Assembly (NCBI GenBank): GCA_028456385.1
Contig: JALNQF010000207.1
Span: 1 to 64,000, forward strand
Direction: 5' to 3'
DNA length: 64,000 bases
Source: Ophiosphaerella korrae
Lineage: Eukaryota > Ascomycota > Dothideomycetes > Pleosporales > Phaeosphaeriaceae
Every line of letters starts with the position of its first letter. The stretch's first letter is position 1. Positions 11,501-26,036 of this stretch are shown here, piece by piece. The notes under the pieces were generated by a model. That model was not told the DNA's origin, did no database searches, and worked only from the letters and a program-made list of their open reading frames with translations. A program made the translations under genes and the position numbers.

Positions 11501-14038
11501 AGTTGTCTATAACTATAGTATTCTTAATATTATTTCTTATTTATTATTAATTGTTATTATATCTATAACTATATTTCTAATTTTTAATCTTTCTATCTAA
11601 AATATAGAGGGTACTATTTTAAACCTAATAAGTTCCTAGCATAGCTTTCTTTTAATAGTACTTAGTTCTTAAGAGTACTTCTTTATTTTATACTTTATTT
11701 ATTATATTTCTATAAACTTCTTTAATATAATGTTTTTTGTAGCTCTACTATTAATTATTACTTATACTTTTCTACTTTAGTATATACCTATTTTTATAAT
11801 ATATAGGCCTTTTATACCTTCTAGCTATTTTTACTTTAGTAGTTTAGTAAATTATCTATTCTCTTAGGGCTATTCCTCTATCTTTTATTTATAGTTCTTG
11901 TATTTTAGACATTTATTATATATATATTTATACTATAGTCTTCTTTAGATATATTCTTTAGAGAACTTAGGTCCTAGTCTAATTAATATATATTCTTTAT
12001 TAGGTATTTTAATTATTTCTTAGCCTTAGATATCTCTTCTTAAGTTTACTTTTATATAATTATATCTTTTTCTTTATACTAGCTATATATAATTTTGTAC
12101 CTTTAATTCTTTATATAAGTAGTAATTTATATTTAAGTATAATACTTAGGATATTTTAAAGTACACTAGATATTCTAGATCTATTCTTTTATTATCCTCT
12201 ACCTAGTATTTATCTATACTAGGTCTTATTATTACTAGGATATAGTATACTACTAGTATACGTAGTATATAGGCTTTATTAATCTATTACGTTTTTTTTA
12301 TAAAGTACTACTATTCTTATTATATAAGTATCTTTCTTACTATAACTATATTTTATTCTATCTATTTTTAGAATATTATAAACTTTATTACCTTAAGATA
12401 ACGTTCTTTCTAGTCTTTGTATACTTCCTCTATACTTATAACTAGTAAGTATTTTTAAATAAACTACTATTATTTATTTTATTCTACTATATTTATTATT
12501 TTATAGCTATTATCACTATATATTTTTAACTAGGTATACTTTATACTTCTTATATTAATTCTACTTTTATCTTTTTATAATTCTTTTAAGGTAACTATAG
12601 TAGTCTCTATATTATCTTCTTATCCTTTAGAGTAGATTAATAAGGTCTAAGGTTCCTCCCTTTTTAAGTTTTCTATTAGTAGGTCTATTATATACGTTAT
12701 TTCTTTAAGCTATACTTAAGTTCTACTTTCTTTTATTACTACTACTCTATTCTTCTATAGGAACTATCCTACTCTTTATTTTCTAAAAAGGTATATATAG
12801 TAGTTATTATTATAATAAAAAGTCTAATTAAGTATTATATACTATATTTCTCTACTCCTAGCTACTTTTTTCTAAGGTTTAGCCTATACTTTTAGTACTT
12901 CTTTCTTATTCTTTGTTATTTTTAATTATATATTTTTTTTTTAGGTTTTTACTCTTATAGTCTTTTATAAAGTGTCTTAGTTTCTTATACTTATAATATA
13001 CTATATCTTTCTTCTTTAGTTAATAGTCTTTTATATAGTAGCTTTTCTTACTATAGTTAAAGTACGCGAAGTCTTTATTCTTCTTTTTCTTCTTATCCTT
13101 ATTCGTATTAAAGATTATAGGGTCTCTAGTATCTTAATTTCTAGGTTATTCTCTATATTTATTTTTTCTCTATTCTTAGAAGTTATTATTAACTTAAATT
13201 AACTATTATTTTAGGGCTTCTAACGTCCTTAGTATTTCTATATAGATTATTTTATACTAAATTCTTAACTTTAGTCTTTATTTAAATTATAACATTAGAG
13301 ATAGCTTATTCTATTCTATATTTTATAATAGTTATTAAAACTATAATATATATTTAAAAATACTTTTATATTATAAAAGCTTCTTAAGCTTTTCTTTAGC
13401 TTATTAAGTAATATCTATATTCTTAAATACTACTCTTATTTGTTTAGTAAAGTATTTATAACTTCTAAAGATAGCTCTTATTTTATCTTTCTATATTCCT
13501 AGAGTATATATTATATAGTCTATCTAGTAAGGTTTAAACTATTTTATTATATCTTCTTTAAAGTATATTCTAATATTTATTACTATCTTTTCTTTAGTAT
13601 TAAAGTATAGTACTTATATATTAATCTAGAGTTGTACTAATACTATAAAGTGTCTTAGTTTTTCCTTTATTCTATTAAACTTCTTTAGTATAGGTATTTT
13701 AGGTAGTTTCTTTATTGTACTTATTTCTAGTCTCTAAGTAATTTATTTTATTATATTCTATCTCTTTATAATAGCTTTAATCTAGGCTTTGTTTTAGTTA
13801 ATATAATCCTATAGTTCTTTGTTCTACGTTTCTAGGGTATTAATTATTAGTTGTATATCTCCTTTCTTAGCAATTAGGTTATTTAAGTATATCTTAACTA
13901 CTACCTAGTTAGTTCTATCTAACTTATTACTACTTAGATATACTTTACTTCTTTTCTTAATTAAGCTTTCTACTATTATATTAGCTTAGACTATATACTA
14001 CTTACGCTTTACTTCTTCTAATAACTAAATTAGTAAGG
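8600..14038 (-). pseudogene. RIP-degraded Gypsy gag-pol, near full length
   Basis: Reading on the minus strand from right to left: gag about 14,000-13,030; a zinc-knuckle remnant near 13,010-12,950; protease region about 12,800-11,800; RT about 11,300-10,500 (segments corresponding to LDLREGYYRIR and to the YLDDILI box near 10,840); RNase H about 10,350-9,900; integrase core about 9,650-9,350; chromodomain about 8,900-8,620. Stops and TpA excess are present throughout. In living relatives this polyprotein makes capsid, protease, RT and a chromodomain-bearing integrase. Segments are placed by homology to the cleaner copies at 17,057-23,203 and 42,249-48,389. Confidence 0.8.
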
Positions 14039-14489
14039 TATAACGTAGTCGCCTATTATTAACTACAAGTAACTACTTTAGGAGTATTAGTAGATTAGAA
14101 GTTAATAACAAAGGCTTATATAGTAATTAGTAATAACTATAAATAATAGTTAATTTGTATATATAATGTTAAGTATTAGCGTTCTAGGTTAGAGATTAGA
14201 TTACTAATACTATCTTAATAATATGTATTTATAGTAACTATATACTTCTACTAATCTATTAATCTATTACTTATATCTAGTCTTAGCAACTATAGATTAC
14301 AGATTACTAATCTATTAATCTATAATTATTTCCTATCTATATACTTAATAGATTAAGGAATTATATTACGTATTCTAATTATAAGTTATCTCTTAATCTA
14401 GGTTATTACCTCGCTTATCCTATACTTTGTTAGTACTTAAGTTAGAACTAATTAGTTCTAACTTAATTTCTCTTATTATACTTATAACA
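14039..14489 (-). mobile_element. Internal LTR between two Gypsy interiors
   Basis: It begins TATAACGTAGTCGCC right after the gag-side sequence ending ATTAGTAAGG and ends CTTATAACA. In sequence it resembles the solo LTR at 7,716-8,086 rather than the outer element's LTRs. To its right the sequence enters another element in the middle of the chromodomain, so this is the 5' LTR of an element inserted there whose 3' LTR is no longer present. Confidence 0.8.
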
Positions 14490-16597
14490 TTTATCTACTT
14501 TATATACTAGTACTTCTACTTCTTGTAGTACTTTTTCTAGTAGTACTATATAGAATATTAAGTATATCCTTATCTTATCTTGTAGTCTTAGCTTAAATAT
14601 AACTAATATAACTTTCTTTTCTACTTTATATAGTCTTATCTTTATATAATCTAGTTTTAAACTTAATTATTTACTTTTAATATTTTTTTATACTAACTAT
14701 ACTTTTTCTTCTTCTTTAAATTAGGGTCTTTCTTAGTATTTCTTGTTATAGTACTTTACTATTCTATCCTATAGGAATTCTATATCCTATAGTTATATAT
14801 ATCTTTTAATCTATTAGTAAATTTTTCTCCTTTTAAGAACTAAGATACCTTAAATCTTAGTATCTAATATATATTAGGATTAAATATATAGTTTATAAAG
14901 AAAAGTAATACTTTTATTACTATATTCTTTATTCTATTATATACTAGTTATACTATAAGTAGTAGCTATACCTAATTGTTTTAATTATAGTTAAAGTAGT
15001 ATCTTAAGTACTACTCTACTATTTAATTTATACGTTCTAATTGTGTATCTATTTATAGATAATATACTATTAATATTATATAGTTAACTCCTAATAATAC
15101 TATTATTATTTCCTATAGGTTTAATATAAATCTTATATCTCTATCTATAATAATCTTATCTAAGATACTATATTAGCTAACTATAGTCTCTAGGACCTAA
15201 TATATAGTAACTTCTACTCTACTCTTTTCTTTATATAGTTTAAAGTATAAGTACTTTATAAGCTTATTTACTATTATTAAGATTCTATTATACTTAACTT
15301 TAAAATAAAGCTTATTATAATAACTCTTTAGAGTTACTCTAGTACTTTTACTAGTTATAATATTCTATATAATTTTATTATACTTCTATTACTAGTTATT
15401 TTACTTTTAAGATATAGTAGTCTCTTAAAAGCCTACTTACTATTTTATTTATACCTTAGTATCTATATACTAGTAGTTTATAAAATTATTATATAAATTC
15501 GTTATATATTTTACTTAGAATAAATATCCTTCTCTAATCTTTTTTAAGTCTTTCTTAGATCTTAAGTTTTTTATTTTTTTATAGGTCTTTTCTATTCTCT
15601 TCTAAATTAATTTATCTAGCTTACTACTCTTTCTTTTAAGTATTATAGCTATTTTAGGTATATTTAGAACTAAATATCTTTTTAATTCTTAACTAAAACT
15701 ATACTAGTAATATTTACTTCTTCTTATAAATCTAGTTTTCTACTAAGGGTGTCTATAAACTAATTATCTTTACCTTTAGTATATATAATTTTAAAGTTAA
15801 ATATTAACAAGTATTCTTACTCTCTTATATAGTATTATAATTAGTCTTTATTTATTTTAAATCTTATAAAGTTTTTATAATCTATATAAACCTTTATTTA
15901 ATACTTTACTTTTTATAAGTATACTCTTTACTACTTAAATACTTTATAAATTACTAGTATCTCTTTATTATTAATTAGGTAATTAAGTTCTACTAGCTTT
16001 ATTTTCTTAGAAAAGTATTTAACTAAGTATTCTTACTTTATAGCCTAGTCCTCTTGTATTAGTACTATTCTATAGACTAAGTTTAATATATTTATTTTTA
16101 CTATTACTAGTAGTTCTAGGTTTTATATTCTAATAACTAGGTTTTCTTTAAACTTCTATTTAGTCTTATTAAATACTTTATTGTATTCCTAAGTCTATAT
16201 AAATAGTATATCTTTTTTTATATATTCTATTAATAGCTCTATTATTTTAAACTATCTTACTATTAACTTTCTATAAAAGTTTACTAGTCTATAAAACTAT
16301 TATACTTCTTATAAGTTTTTTAGTATTAACTATTCCTAGATTACTTTTATTTTATTTAGGTTAATTTATATTCTTTTTAGTTTAATAATAAATCTAAGGA
16401 AGTCTATTTCTTTAGTATAAAACTTGTATTTCTTTATTTTAAGTAATAGTTTGTTTTCTACTAGTCTTTCTACTACCTTATATATATATTATATATATCC
16501 TTCCTCTAATTCTAAGAATATAAGGATATCGTCTAGGTATATAAATATAAATATATCTAGATATTCTTTTAGGGCTATATTAATTCTTTCTTAAAAT
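14490..16597 (-). pseudogene. Outer element pol, chromodomain to mid-RT
   Basis: It enters in the chromodomain at 14,490 and runs through integrase (core about 15,140-15,300), RNase H (about 15,700-16,050) and into RT. It stops at AAAAT (16,593-16,597), the left target duplication of the next element. RT resumes at 23,663. Stops and RIP composition are as elsewhere. Confidence 0.82.
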
Positions 16598-17056
16598 TAT
16601 AACGGGGTTACTAGGGTTAACTTCCTAATAACCTTATAAGGTATTAGTAGATTACAAGGTAATAACAAAAGCTTATATAGTAATTAGTAATAACTATAAA
16701 TAATAATTAATTTGTGTATACAATGTTAAGTATTAGCGTTCTAGGTTAAAGATTAGATTACTAATACTATCCTAATAATATATATCCTATTACCTATATA
16801 CTTATACTAATCTATTTATATAACACTATAGATTACTACTAATCTATTTACACGTAATTATAGATTACCTTAATCTATTTAGCTATTATTATAGATTACT
16901 CTAATCTATTTGTACGTAATTATAGATTACTACTACGTGTCCTAGTTGTAAGTAGTTTCCTAATTAAGGTTGTTACTCCGCTCGTCCTATACTTTGTTAG
17001 TATCTAAGTTAGGACTAATTAGTTCTATCTCGATTTCTCTTGTTACGCCTATAATA
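16598..17056 (-). mobile_element. 3' LTR (left) of the complete 7.1-kb element
   Basis: It starts TATAACGGGGTTACTAGGG and ends CGCCTATAATA. It carries 30-bp-type units ending in AATCTATTT...GTAATTATAGATTAC and pairs with 23,204-23,662. Confidence 0.93.
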
Positions 17057-17639
17057 CTATCTCCCCCTCTAGGTAGGTTCTAGTTTATCTATCCTAGGGC
17101 TAGAGTTATTAATCTAGTTTCTTTGTTAATATAGAGTTCTTTATTCTCTATCTCTATACCTACTAAGTCTACCCTTTATTATCTTTAATTAGGAGATTAG
17201 ATATTATATTATAGTATTACTATATTTCCTTATTCTTATTATAAATCTCTAAATCCTCTTATAGAGTATATTTCTTTAAAATATAGCAAGGCTTATAAAG
17301 CGTATATTTGTATTAATACTTATATATCTTATAATCTTTCTAGTATATCTCTTATAGAGTATAGGTTAATAATACTTATTTGCGTATCTATACTTATTTA
17401 TAATAGGGAGAGCTATTAACTATACTTAAGATAAACTATCTAAATAGATAGCTAAGGCTAAAAAAGATTGTAATTAGATTCTAAGTATATAGGTAAAAAA
17501 TTACACTTGTCTACTTTGTCTTTATAAAACAAAAGCCTTAAATAATAAGAAGTCTATTGCGTAGGCTACTCTTATAAAGTTAAAGCTTGATTTTAAGGCT
17601 ATAGTAAAGGCTACTCCTTTTAGGTTATGTATTTCTATC

Positions 17640-20600
17640 TCCTCTCTATCTATTAGTAGTAATATTAATTTTCTTAGTTTACTATAAGGCGCTCTAGGGG
17701 GTTTTAACTTTAGAACTCCTCTAGTTTTTTAAGGTAGTTAAGGTTATTTTCTAGTTCCTATATATCTTCTTATAGTTACCCTTTCTTATCTTTTCTTATC
17801 TATTTTACTAAGTAATAGTTCCTACTATTATAGAACTAGTATACTAGGATTTCTTTAACTTCTTATTCTTTTTGTTTTCTATATGTATCTACTTTATACA
17901 CTAGTAGTTTTACGTTTTATACTACTATCTTAAGTAGCGCTATATAGAAGGTTAAGTATATCTTTATCTTACTTAGTAGTTTTAGTTTAAATATAACTAG
18001 TATAACTTTTTTCTCTACTTTATATAGTCTTATTTTAACGTAATCTAGTTTAGAACTTAGTTGTTTACTTTTAATATTTTTCTATACTAACTATACTTTT
18101 TCTCCTTTTCTAAATTAGGGTCTCTCTTTATATTTTTTATTATAGTATTTTACTATTTAATTATATAAGAATTCTACGTCTTATCTTAATTAATTATATA
18201 TATTCTTAAGTCTATTAGTAAGGTTTTCTCCTCTTAGAGACTAAGCTATCTAAGTTCTTAGGGTGTAATATATAGTAGGGTTAAATCTATAGTTTATAAA
18301 GAAAGGTAATACTCTTATTACTACGTTCTTTGCGCTATTATATGCTAACTATACTATAGGTAGTAGTTATACCTAGTTATTCTAGTTATAGTTAAGGTAG
18401 TATATTAAGTACTATTCTACTATTTAATTTATTTATTCCAATTATCTATCTATTTATAAGTAATATGTAGTAGACATTATATATTATATTCCTAATTATA
18501 CTATTATTATTTCCTATAGTTTTAATATAAATCTTATATCTCTATCTATAATAATCTTATCTAGTAGTCTATATTAACTAATTATAGTTCTTAGAACCTA
18601 GTATATAGTAACTTCTATCCTACTTTTCTATTTATATAGTTTAAAGTATAAGTACTTTATAAGTTTATCTACTATTATTAAGATTCTATTATACTTAATT
18701 CCTAATATTAGGTCTTTTAACTTTAGTAACTTCGTAATAAAGTCTATTGTAATAACTCCTTATAGTTATTCTAGTATTTCTACTAGTTATAGTATTCTCT
18801 ATAGTACGTACCTATTATACTTATTTCTTTAGTATTCTATATAATCTTGTAGTACTTCGATTACTAATTGTCTTACTTTTAGGATATAGTAGTCTTATAG
18901 TAACCTATCTAGGGTTTTATTAATTCTTTAGTATCTATATACTAGTAATTTATAGAATTATTATATAAATTCTCTTTAGATCTTTTTTAGAATATATATT
19001 CTTCTATAGGCTTATATAAATCCTTCTTAGATTTCTAGCTTTTCTATTTCTTTAGATACTACGTATATTGTTTTCTAAATCTATTTATCTAGCTCGCTAC
19101 TTGTTCTTTTAAGTGTTTTAGCTATCTTTAGTATATTTAGGACTAAATATCCTTCTTTATTCTTAATTAGAACTATACTAGTAGTGTTTACTTCTTTTTA
19201 TAAATCTAGTCTTCTACTAAGGGCGTCTATAAATTAGCTATCTTTCTCTTTTATATATATAATTTCTAAGTTAAATATTAATAGGAATTCCTACTATCTT
19301 ATATAGTATTATAATAGTTCCTTATTAAGTATAAATCCTATAAGGTTCTTATAATCTATATAGATCTTTATCTTATATTTTACTCCTTATAAATATACTC
19401 TCTATTACTTAAGTACTTTAAAGATTACTAGTATTTCCTTATTATAAATTAGGTAGTTAAGCTCTACTAGCTTTATTTTCTTAGAGAAGTATTTAACTAA
19501 GTATTCTTTTTTAGTCTCTAAGTCTTCCTATATTAGTGCTATTCTATAGACTAAGTTAGAGGCGTCTATTTTTACTATTACTAGTAGGTCTAGGTTATAT
19601 ATTCTAATAACTAGGTTTTCTATAAACTTTCTTTTAATCTTAATAAATACTTTATTATATTCTTTTATCTATTTAAATAGCGTATCTTTCTTTATAAGCT
19701 TTGTTATTAGTTCTATATCTTTAAACTATCTTATTATTAACTTTCTATAGAAGTTTACTAGTCTATAAAATTGTTATACCTATTTTAAGTTCTTTAGTGT
19801 TAGCTATTTATTAATTAACTTAATCTTTTCTAGGTTAATCTTAATCTTTCCTAGTTCTATAATAAATCTAAGGAAGTCTATTTTCTTTATATAGAATTTA
19901 TATTTTCTTATTTTAAAGTATAGTTTACTTTCTACTAGTTTTTCTAGTACTTTGTATATATATTATATATATTCTTCTTCTATTTCTAAGAATATAAGAA
20001 TATTGTTTAGGTATATAAATATAAATACGTCTAAGTACTCTCTTAGTACTATATTAATTCTTTCTTAGACAGCTACTAGTGCGTTTATTAAGCTAAAAAG
20101 TATAACTAAGTATTTATATAGTCTATATTACGTTCTAAATACTATTTTCTATTTATTACCTTTCTTAATTCTAATCTAGTAGTAGGCGTTTTAGATATCT
20201 AGTTTTATAAAGATTTTTACTTTTTATAGCTTATCTTATATCTTGTCTATCTATAGTAAAGGGTATTAGTTCTTATTTATTATTATATTAGTTTTCTTAA
20301 AATCTATATAAAGTCTTTTATTACTTATCTCTTTCTTGTCTATAAATATAAGTCTATATACTACTAAGGACTTAGATTCTTATATTTATTCTTTTCTTAT
20401 TACGTTTTTAATAAATACTTATTTAATCTTATATTTTTCTTCTATTTTTTATAAACTAGGCTCTATCTTACGTCCTTATCTTCTTTTAGGTCTATTACTA
20501 AATCCTATAGCTAATATTCTAGAATATAGTCTTTAGGTTCTCTAAGCTATTTCTCCTATTTTTTATATTCTTTAGAGAATTCTCTTTTATAGGGACTTAT

Positions 20601-23150
20601 ATTAGCTTTTAATATATCTATTTTATAGTAGCTAATTTTTCTTATTCTCTAATTAATATATAGGTTAGTTATTTATAACTATAGTATTCCTAGAATTATA
20701 TCTTATTTATTATTAATTGTTATTATATCTATAACTATGTTCTTAATTATTATTCCTTTTAATTCTAATATAGAAGAAACTATCTTAAACCTTATAGGTT
20801 ATTAAAATAGTTTTCCTTTAATTATACTTAGTTATTAAGGGTATTTCTTTATTATATATCGTATTCTTTATATTTCTATAAACTTCTTTAATATAAAGTT
20901 CCTTATAGCTCTACTATTAATTATTAATTTTACTTTCTTTTTTTAGTACGTACCTATCTTTGTAATATATAGGCCTCTTATACCTTCTAGCTATTCTTAC
21001 TTAGGTAATTTTATAAATTATCTATCTTTCTAGAGCTATAGCCTTACTTTAAGTTTATATTCTTTATATTTTAGATATTTATTATATATATATTTATACT
21101 ATAGTCCTCTTTAGACGTATTTCTTAGATAGTTTTAGTCTAGGCCTTACTACTACGTAACCTTCTTTTAGTATTATTTCCTATCCTTTAATATCTTCTAC
21201 TAGAATTACTCTAGTATAATTATAGCCTTTTCTTCTTATAGGCTATACATTATTATTTACTTTAAGGTTTCTATATATAATATAATTCTTATCTAGGTAT
21301 AATATCTATAATATTTTAAAGTATACTAGATATTTTAGGTCTATTATTTTGTTATCTCCTTCTTAGAATTTATCTTTTCTAAGTATATCTATAGTTAGAA
21401 TATAGTATACTACTAGTATTCTTAGTATATAAGCTTTATTAATCTATTATATCTTTCTTATAAGGAACTACTATTCCTTTTATATAAGTATTCTTCCTAC
21501 TATAACTATATATTACTTTATCTATTCTTAAAATAGTATAAACTTTATTTCTTTAGAGTTACGTTCTTTCTAGTCTTTATACGCTTCCTCTATACTTATA
21601 ACTAGTAAGTATTTCTAAATAAACTTCTATTCTTTATTTTATTCTTCTATATTTATTATTATATAGCTATTATAGCTATATATATCTAGCTAGGTATACT
21701 CTATACTTTTTATACTAACTCTTTTCTTACTTTCTTATAGTCCTTTAGAGGAAGCTATAGTAGTCTCTTTATCTAGTACTAGTCCTTTAGCCTAGATTAA
21801 TAGAATCTAGGGTTCTTCCTTTTCTAAGTCTTCTATTAGTAAGTCTATTATATACGCTATTTCTTCTAGCTACGCTTTTATTCTCTCTTTTATTACTACT
21901 ACTCTATTCTTTTATAAGAACTATCTTACTCTCTATTTACTAGAAAGATATATATAGTAGTTATCCTTGTAATAAAAAGTCTAATAAAGTATTACGTATT
22001 ATATTTCTTTACTCCTAGCTACTTTCTCTTAAGGTTTAGCTTATACTTTTAGAGCTTCTTTCTTACTTTTAGTTATTTTTAACTATATTTCTTAATCTTT
22101 CTTATAGTCCTTACTTCTATAGTCTTTTATAAAGTATCCTAGTTTTCTATATTTATAATATACTATATCCTTTTTCTTTAATAATTAGTAGTCTTTCGCG
22201 TAGTATTCTTTTTTACTATAGTTAAAGTACGTAAAGTCTTTATTCTTCTTTTTCTTCTTATCCTTATTAGTATTAAGGATTATATAGTCTCTAACATCCT
22301 AGTTTCTAAATTAGCTACTATACTTATTCTTCTTCTATTCTTAAAGATTATTATTAATTTATATTACCTATTGTTTTAGAGCTTCTAATATCCTAGGTTT
22401 TTCTATATCAATTATCTCGTATTAGATTTTCTTGTTTAATCCTTGTTTAAATTGTAATATTAGGGTAAATTTATTCTATTCTATATTCTATAATAGTTAT
22501 TTAAACTATAATACGTACTTAGAGATACTCTTCTATTGTGTAAGTCTTTTAAGTTTCTCTTTAGCTTGTTAAGTAATATTAGTATCCCTAAAGGCTACTC
22601 TTATTTGTCTAGTAAAGTTTTTATAACTTCTAAAGATAGCTCTAGTTTTATCCTTTTATATTATTAGAGTATATATTATATAATCTATCTAGTAAGGTTT
22701 AAACTATCTTATTATATCCTCTTTAAGATATATTCTAATATATATTACCTTCTTTTCTTTTATATTAAATTGTAGTACTTATACGTCTATCTAGAGTTAT
22801 ACTAATACTATTAAAGGTCTTAGTTTTTCCCTTATTCTATTAAACTTCTTAAAGATAGGTATCTTAAGTAGTTTCTTTATTACACTTATCTCTAGTCTTT
22901 GTATAATTAGTTCTATCTAGTTCTATCTTTTAATAATAGCTTTAATTTATACTTTATTCTACTTTACGTAGTCTTATAGTTCTTTATTCTACGTTTCTAA
23001 AGCGTTAATTACTATCTTTATATCTTCTTTATCTAAGATTAGGTTATTTATATAAACTTTAATTATCTCTTATATAGTACTATTAGATTTATAACTACTT
23101 TTAGGTACCTTAGCTATTTATTTAGTTTAACTTTTTACTATTATATTAGC
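17640..23150 (-). pseudogene. gag-pol of the complete 7.1-kb element, RIP-inactivated
   Basis: Minus-strand order: gag about 23,150-22,220; CCHC remnant about 22,200-22,120; protease about 21,900-20,900; RT about 20,450-19,600 (including the remnant of the YLDDI box near 20,010); RNase H about 19,550-19,100; integrase core about 18,760-18,500; chromodomain about 17,970-17,680. No open frame longer than about 70 codons survives. 17,057-17,640 is the 3' untranslated region. Confidence 0.85.
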
Positions 23151-23203
23151 TAGACTATACGCTTACTTACGCTTTGCTTCTTGTAATAACTAAATTAGTA
23201 AGG

Positions 23204-23662
23204 TGTAATAGGGTTACTAGGGTCGACTTCCTAATAACCTTATAAGGTATTAGTAGATTACGAGGTAATAATAAAAGCTTATATAGTAATTAGTAATAAC
23301 TATAAATAATAATTAATTTATATGCACAATATTAAGTATTAGCGTTTTAGGTTAAAGATTAGATTACTAATACTATCCTAATAATACGCATCCTATTACC
23401 TATATACTTATACTAATCTGTTTATACGACACTATAGATTACTACTAATCTATTTACACGTAATTATAGATTACCTTAATCTATTCGTGTATTATTATAG
23501 ATTACTCTAATCTATTTGCACGTAATTATAGATTACTACTACGTGTCCTAGTTATAAGTAGTTTCCTAATTAAGGTTGTTACCTCGCTCGTCCTATACTT
23601 TGTTAGCATCTAAGTTAGAACTAATTAGTTCTATCTCGATTTCTCTTGTTACGCCTATAACA
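23204..23662 (-). mobile_element. 5' LTR (right) of the complete 7.1-kb element
   Basis: It starts TGTAATAGGGTTACTAGGG and ends CGCCTATAACA, keeping the canonical TG...CA ends. Its inner neighbour on the minus strand, CCTTACTAATTTAG, is the presumed primer-binding side. Confidence 0.93.
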
Positions 23663-26036
23663 AAAATACTACTAGTATATTTATTAATCGAAAGGGTATA
23701 ACTTTATATTTAGAATACTTCTTTCTATTTATTACCCTTTTAATTCTTATCTAATAGTAAGAGTTCTTAATATCTAGCTTTATAAAGATTTTAGCGTTTT
23801 ATAGCTTATCTTGTATTTTATCTATATATAGTAAGAGGTATTAGTTCTTATCTATAATTATGTTTATCTTCCTAAAATCTACGTAGAGTTATATATTACT
23901 TATTCTTTTTTTATCTATAAATACAAGTCTATTTACAACTAAGGATTAGGAATTTTATATCTATCTTTTCTTTATTGCGTTTTTAATAAATCTTTACTTA
24001 ATCTTTAATTCTTTCTCTATTTTTCTATAAACTAGGCTCTAGCCTACGTTCTTTCTTTTTTCTAGGTTTATTACTAAGTCCTATAGCTAATATTTTAGAA
24101 GGTAATCTTCTAGCTTTATAAGCTACTTTTCTTATTTCTTATATTTTTTTTAGGAATTCTTCTTTATACGTACTTATATTAGCTTTTAATATAACTTTCT
24201 TATAGTAAGTAATTCTTCTTATTCTCTAATTAATCCTTAGGTTAGTTAACTATAACTATAGTATTCCTAATATTACGTCTTATTTGTTATTAATTATTAT
24301 TATATCTATAAGAATATTTTTAATCTCTAATCTTTCTAGTCTTAGTATAGAGGGTACTATTTTAAACCTAATAAGTTCCTAGAATAGTATTCTTTTAATT
24401 ATACTAAGTTATTAAGAGTACTTCTTTATTATATATTTTATTTCTTAATTCTCTATAAACTTTTTTAATATAAAGTTCTTTATAGCTCTACTATTAATTA
24501 TTACTTATATCTTCTTTACTTAATACGTTCCCTCTTTTATAATATATAAGCTTATTATACTTTTAAGTTTTCTTTATTTAGGCTATTATATAAATAATCT
24601 TTCTTTCTAAGGCTATTACTTTACTTTATATTTATAGTTCTTATATTTAAGATATTTATTATAGGTATATTTATACTATAGTTTTCCTTAGATATATTCT
24701 TTATTAGGTATTTTAATTATTTTCTAACTTTAGATATTTTTCCTTAAAATTACTTTTATATAGTTATATCTTTATTTTCGTTTTAGCTATATATAATTTT
24801 ATATCTTTAATTCTCTATATAGGTAATAGTTTATACTTAAATATAATACCTAGGATATTTTAAAATATAGTAGATATTCTATATCTATTCTCTTATTATC
24901 TTCTACCTAGTATTTATCTATACTAGGCCTTCTTATTACTAAGATATAGTATACTACTAGTATTCTTAGTATATAGGCTTTATTAATCTATTATATCTTT
25001 TATATAAAGAACTACTATTCTCTTTATATAAGTATTTTTTTTACTATAACTATATATTACTCTATCTACTATTAGAATACTATAAACCTTATATTCTTAG
25101 GATTATATATTTTCTAGTCTTTATACGCTTCTTTTATAGTTATTAGATTATCTCTAATACTTATTTGTCTTCTATTCTTAGAAGTTATTATCTACTTATA
25201 TTACTTATCTCTTTAGAGCTTCTAGTGTTCTTAGTGTCTCTATCTAAATTAGTTTGTATTAGATTACTTTACTTAGTCCTTATTTAAATATTAATATTAG
25301 GGATAGCTTATTCTTTTCTATATTTTAAGATAATTATTTAAACTTTAATATATATTCTAGAATACTTTTATATTATCTAAGTTTTTTAAGGTTTTCTTTA
25401 GCTTATTAAGTAATATCTATATTACTAAATACTACTCTTATTTGTTATACAAAGTATTTATAACTTCTAAAAATAGCTATTATTTTATCTTTCTTTATTC
25501 TTAGAGCTTATAGTAAGTAATTTATCTAGTAGAGTTTAAACTATCTTATTGTATCTTCTTTAAAGTATAGTCTAATATATACTACTTTCTTTTCTTCTAT
25601 ATTAAAGTTACTTGTATCTCTATTTAGAGTTATACTAATACTAAGAAAGGTCTTTATTTCTCTCTTATTCTATTAAACTTTTTTAGTAGAAGTATCTTAA
25701 GTAGCTTCTTTATTATACTTATCTCTAGTTATTTAGTAATTTACTCTATTTAGTTCTATCTTACTATAATACCTTTAATCTAGGTTTTATTTTAGTTAAC
25801 GTAGTCTTATAGTTCTTTATTCTACGTTTCTAGAGTATTAATTATTAATTGTATATCTCCTTTCTTAGTAATTAGGTTGTTTAGATATATCTTAACTACT
25901 ACCTAGTTAGTTCTATCTAACTTATAACTACTTAGGGGTACTTTACCTCTTTTTTTAGTTAAGCTTTCTACTATTATATTAGTTTAGACTATATACTACT
26001 TATACTTTACTTCTTCTAATAACTAGATTAGTAAGG
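23663..26036 (-). pseudogene. Outer element: rest of RT, then a deleted protease region and gag
   Basis: RT continues from the break at 16,597 (TACTACTAGTATATTTATTA matches 10,905-10,925 in the sister copy). Near 25,150 the sequence jumps from the region after RT to mid-gag (CTTCTATTCTTAGAAG). Compared with 12,430-13,170 of the sister copy, about 0.7 kb holding the protease side and zinc knuckle is missing. The rest of gag runs to 26,036. Confidence 0.75.

Larger units (their letters stand above)
16598..23662 (-). mobile_element. Complete Ty3/Gypsy chromovirus, 7,065 bp
   Basis: Two LTRs of identical length (459 bp) bound a 6.1-kb interior, and the element is flanked by perfect AAAAT duplications (16,593-16,597 and 23,663-23,667). 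It is inserted in the RT of the outer element: sequence left and right of it joins without loss. Domain order on the minus strand is gag, protease, RT, RNase H, integrase, chromodomain. Its LTRs keep more CpG and TpG (for example TTGTTACGCC) than most others in this block, suggesting a later insertion or lighter RIP. Confidence 0.93.

Noticed and set aside
20336..20536. 66-codon open frame on the plus strand
   Set aside because: It is antisense to reverse transcriptase of the 16,598-23,662 element.
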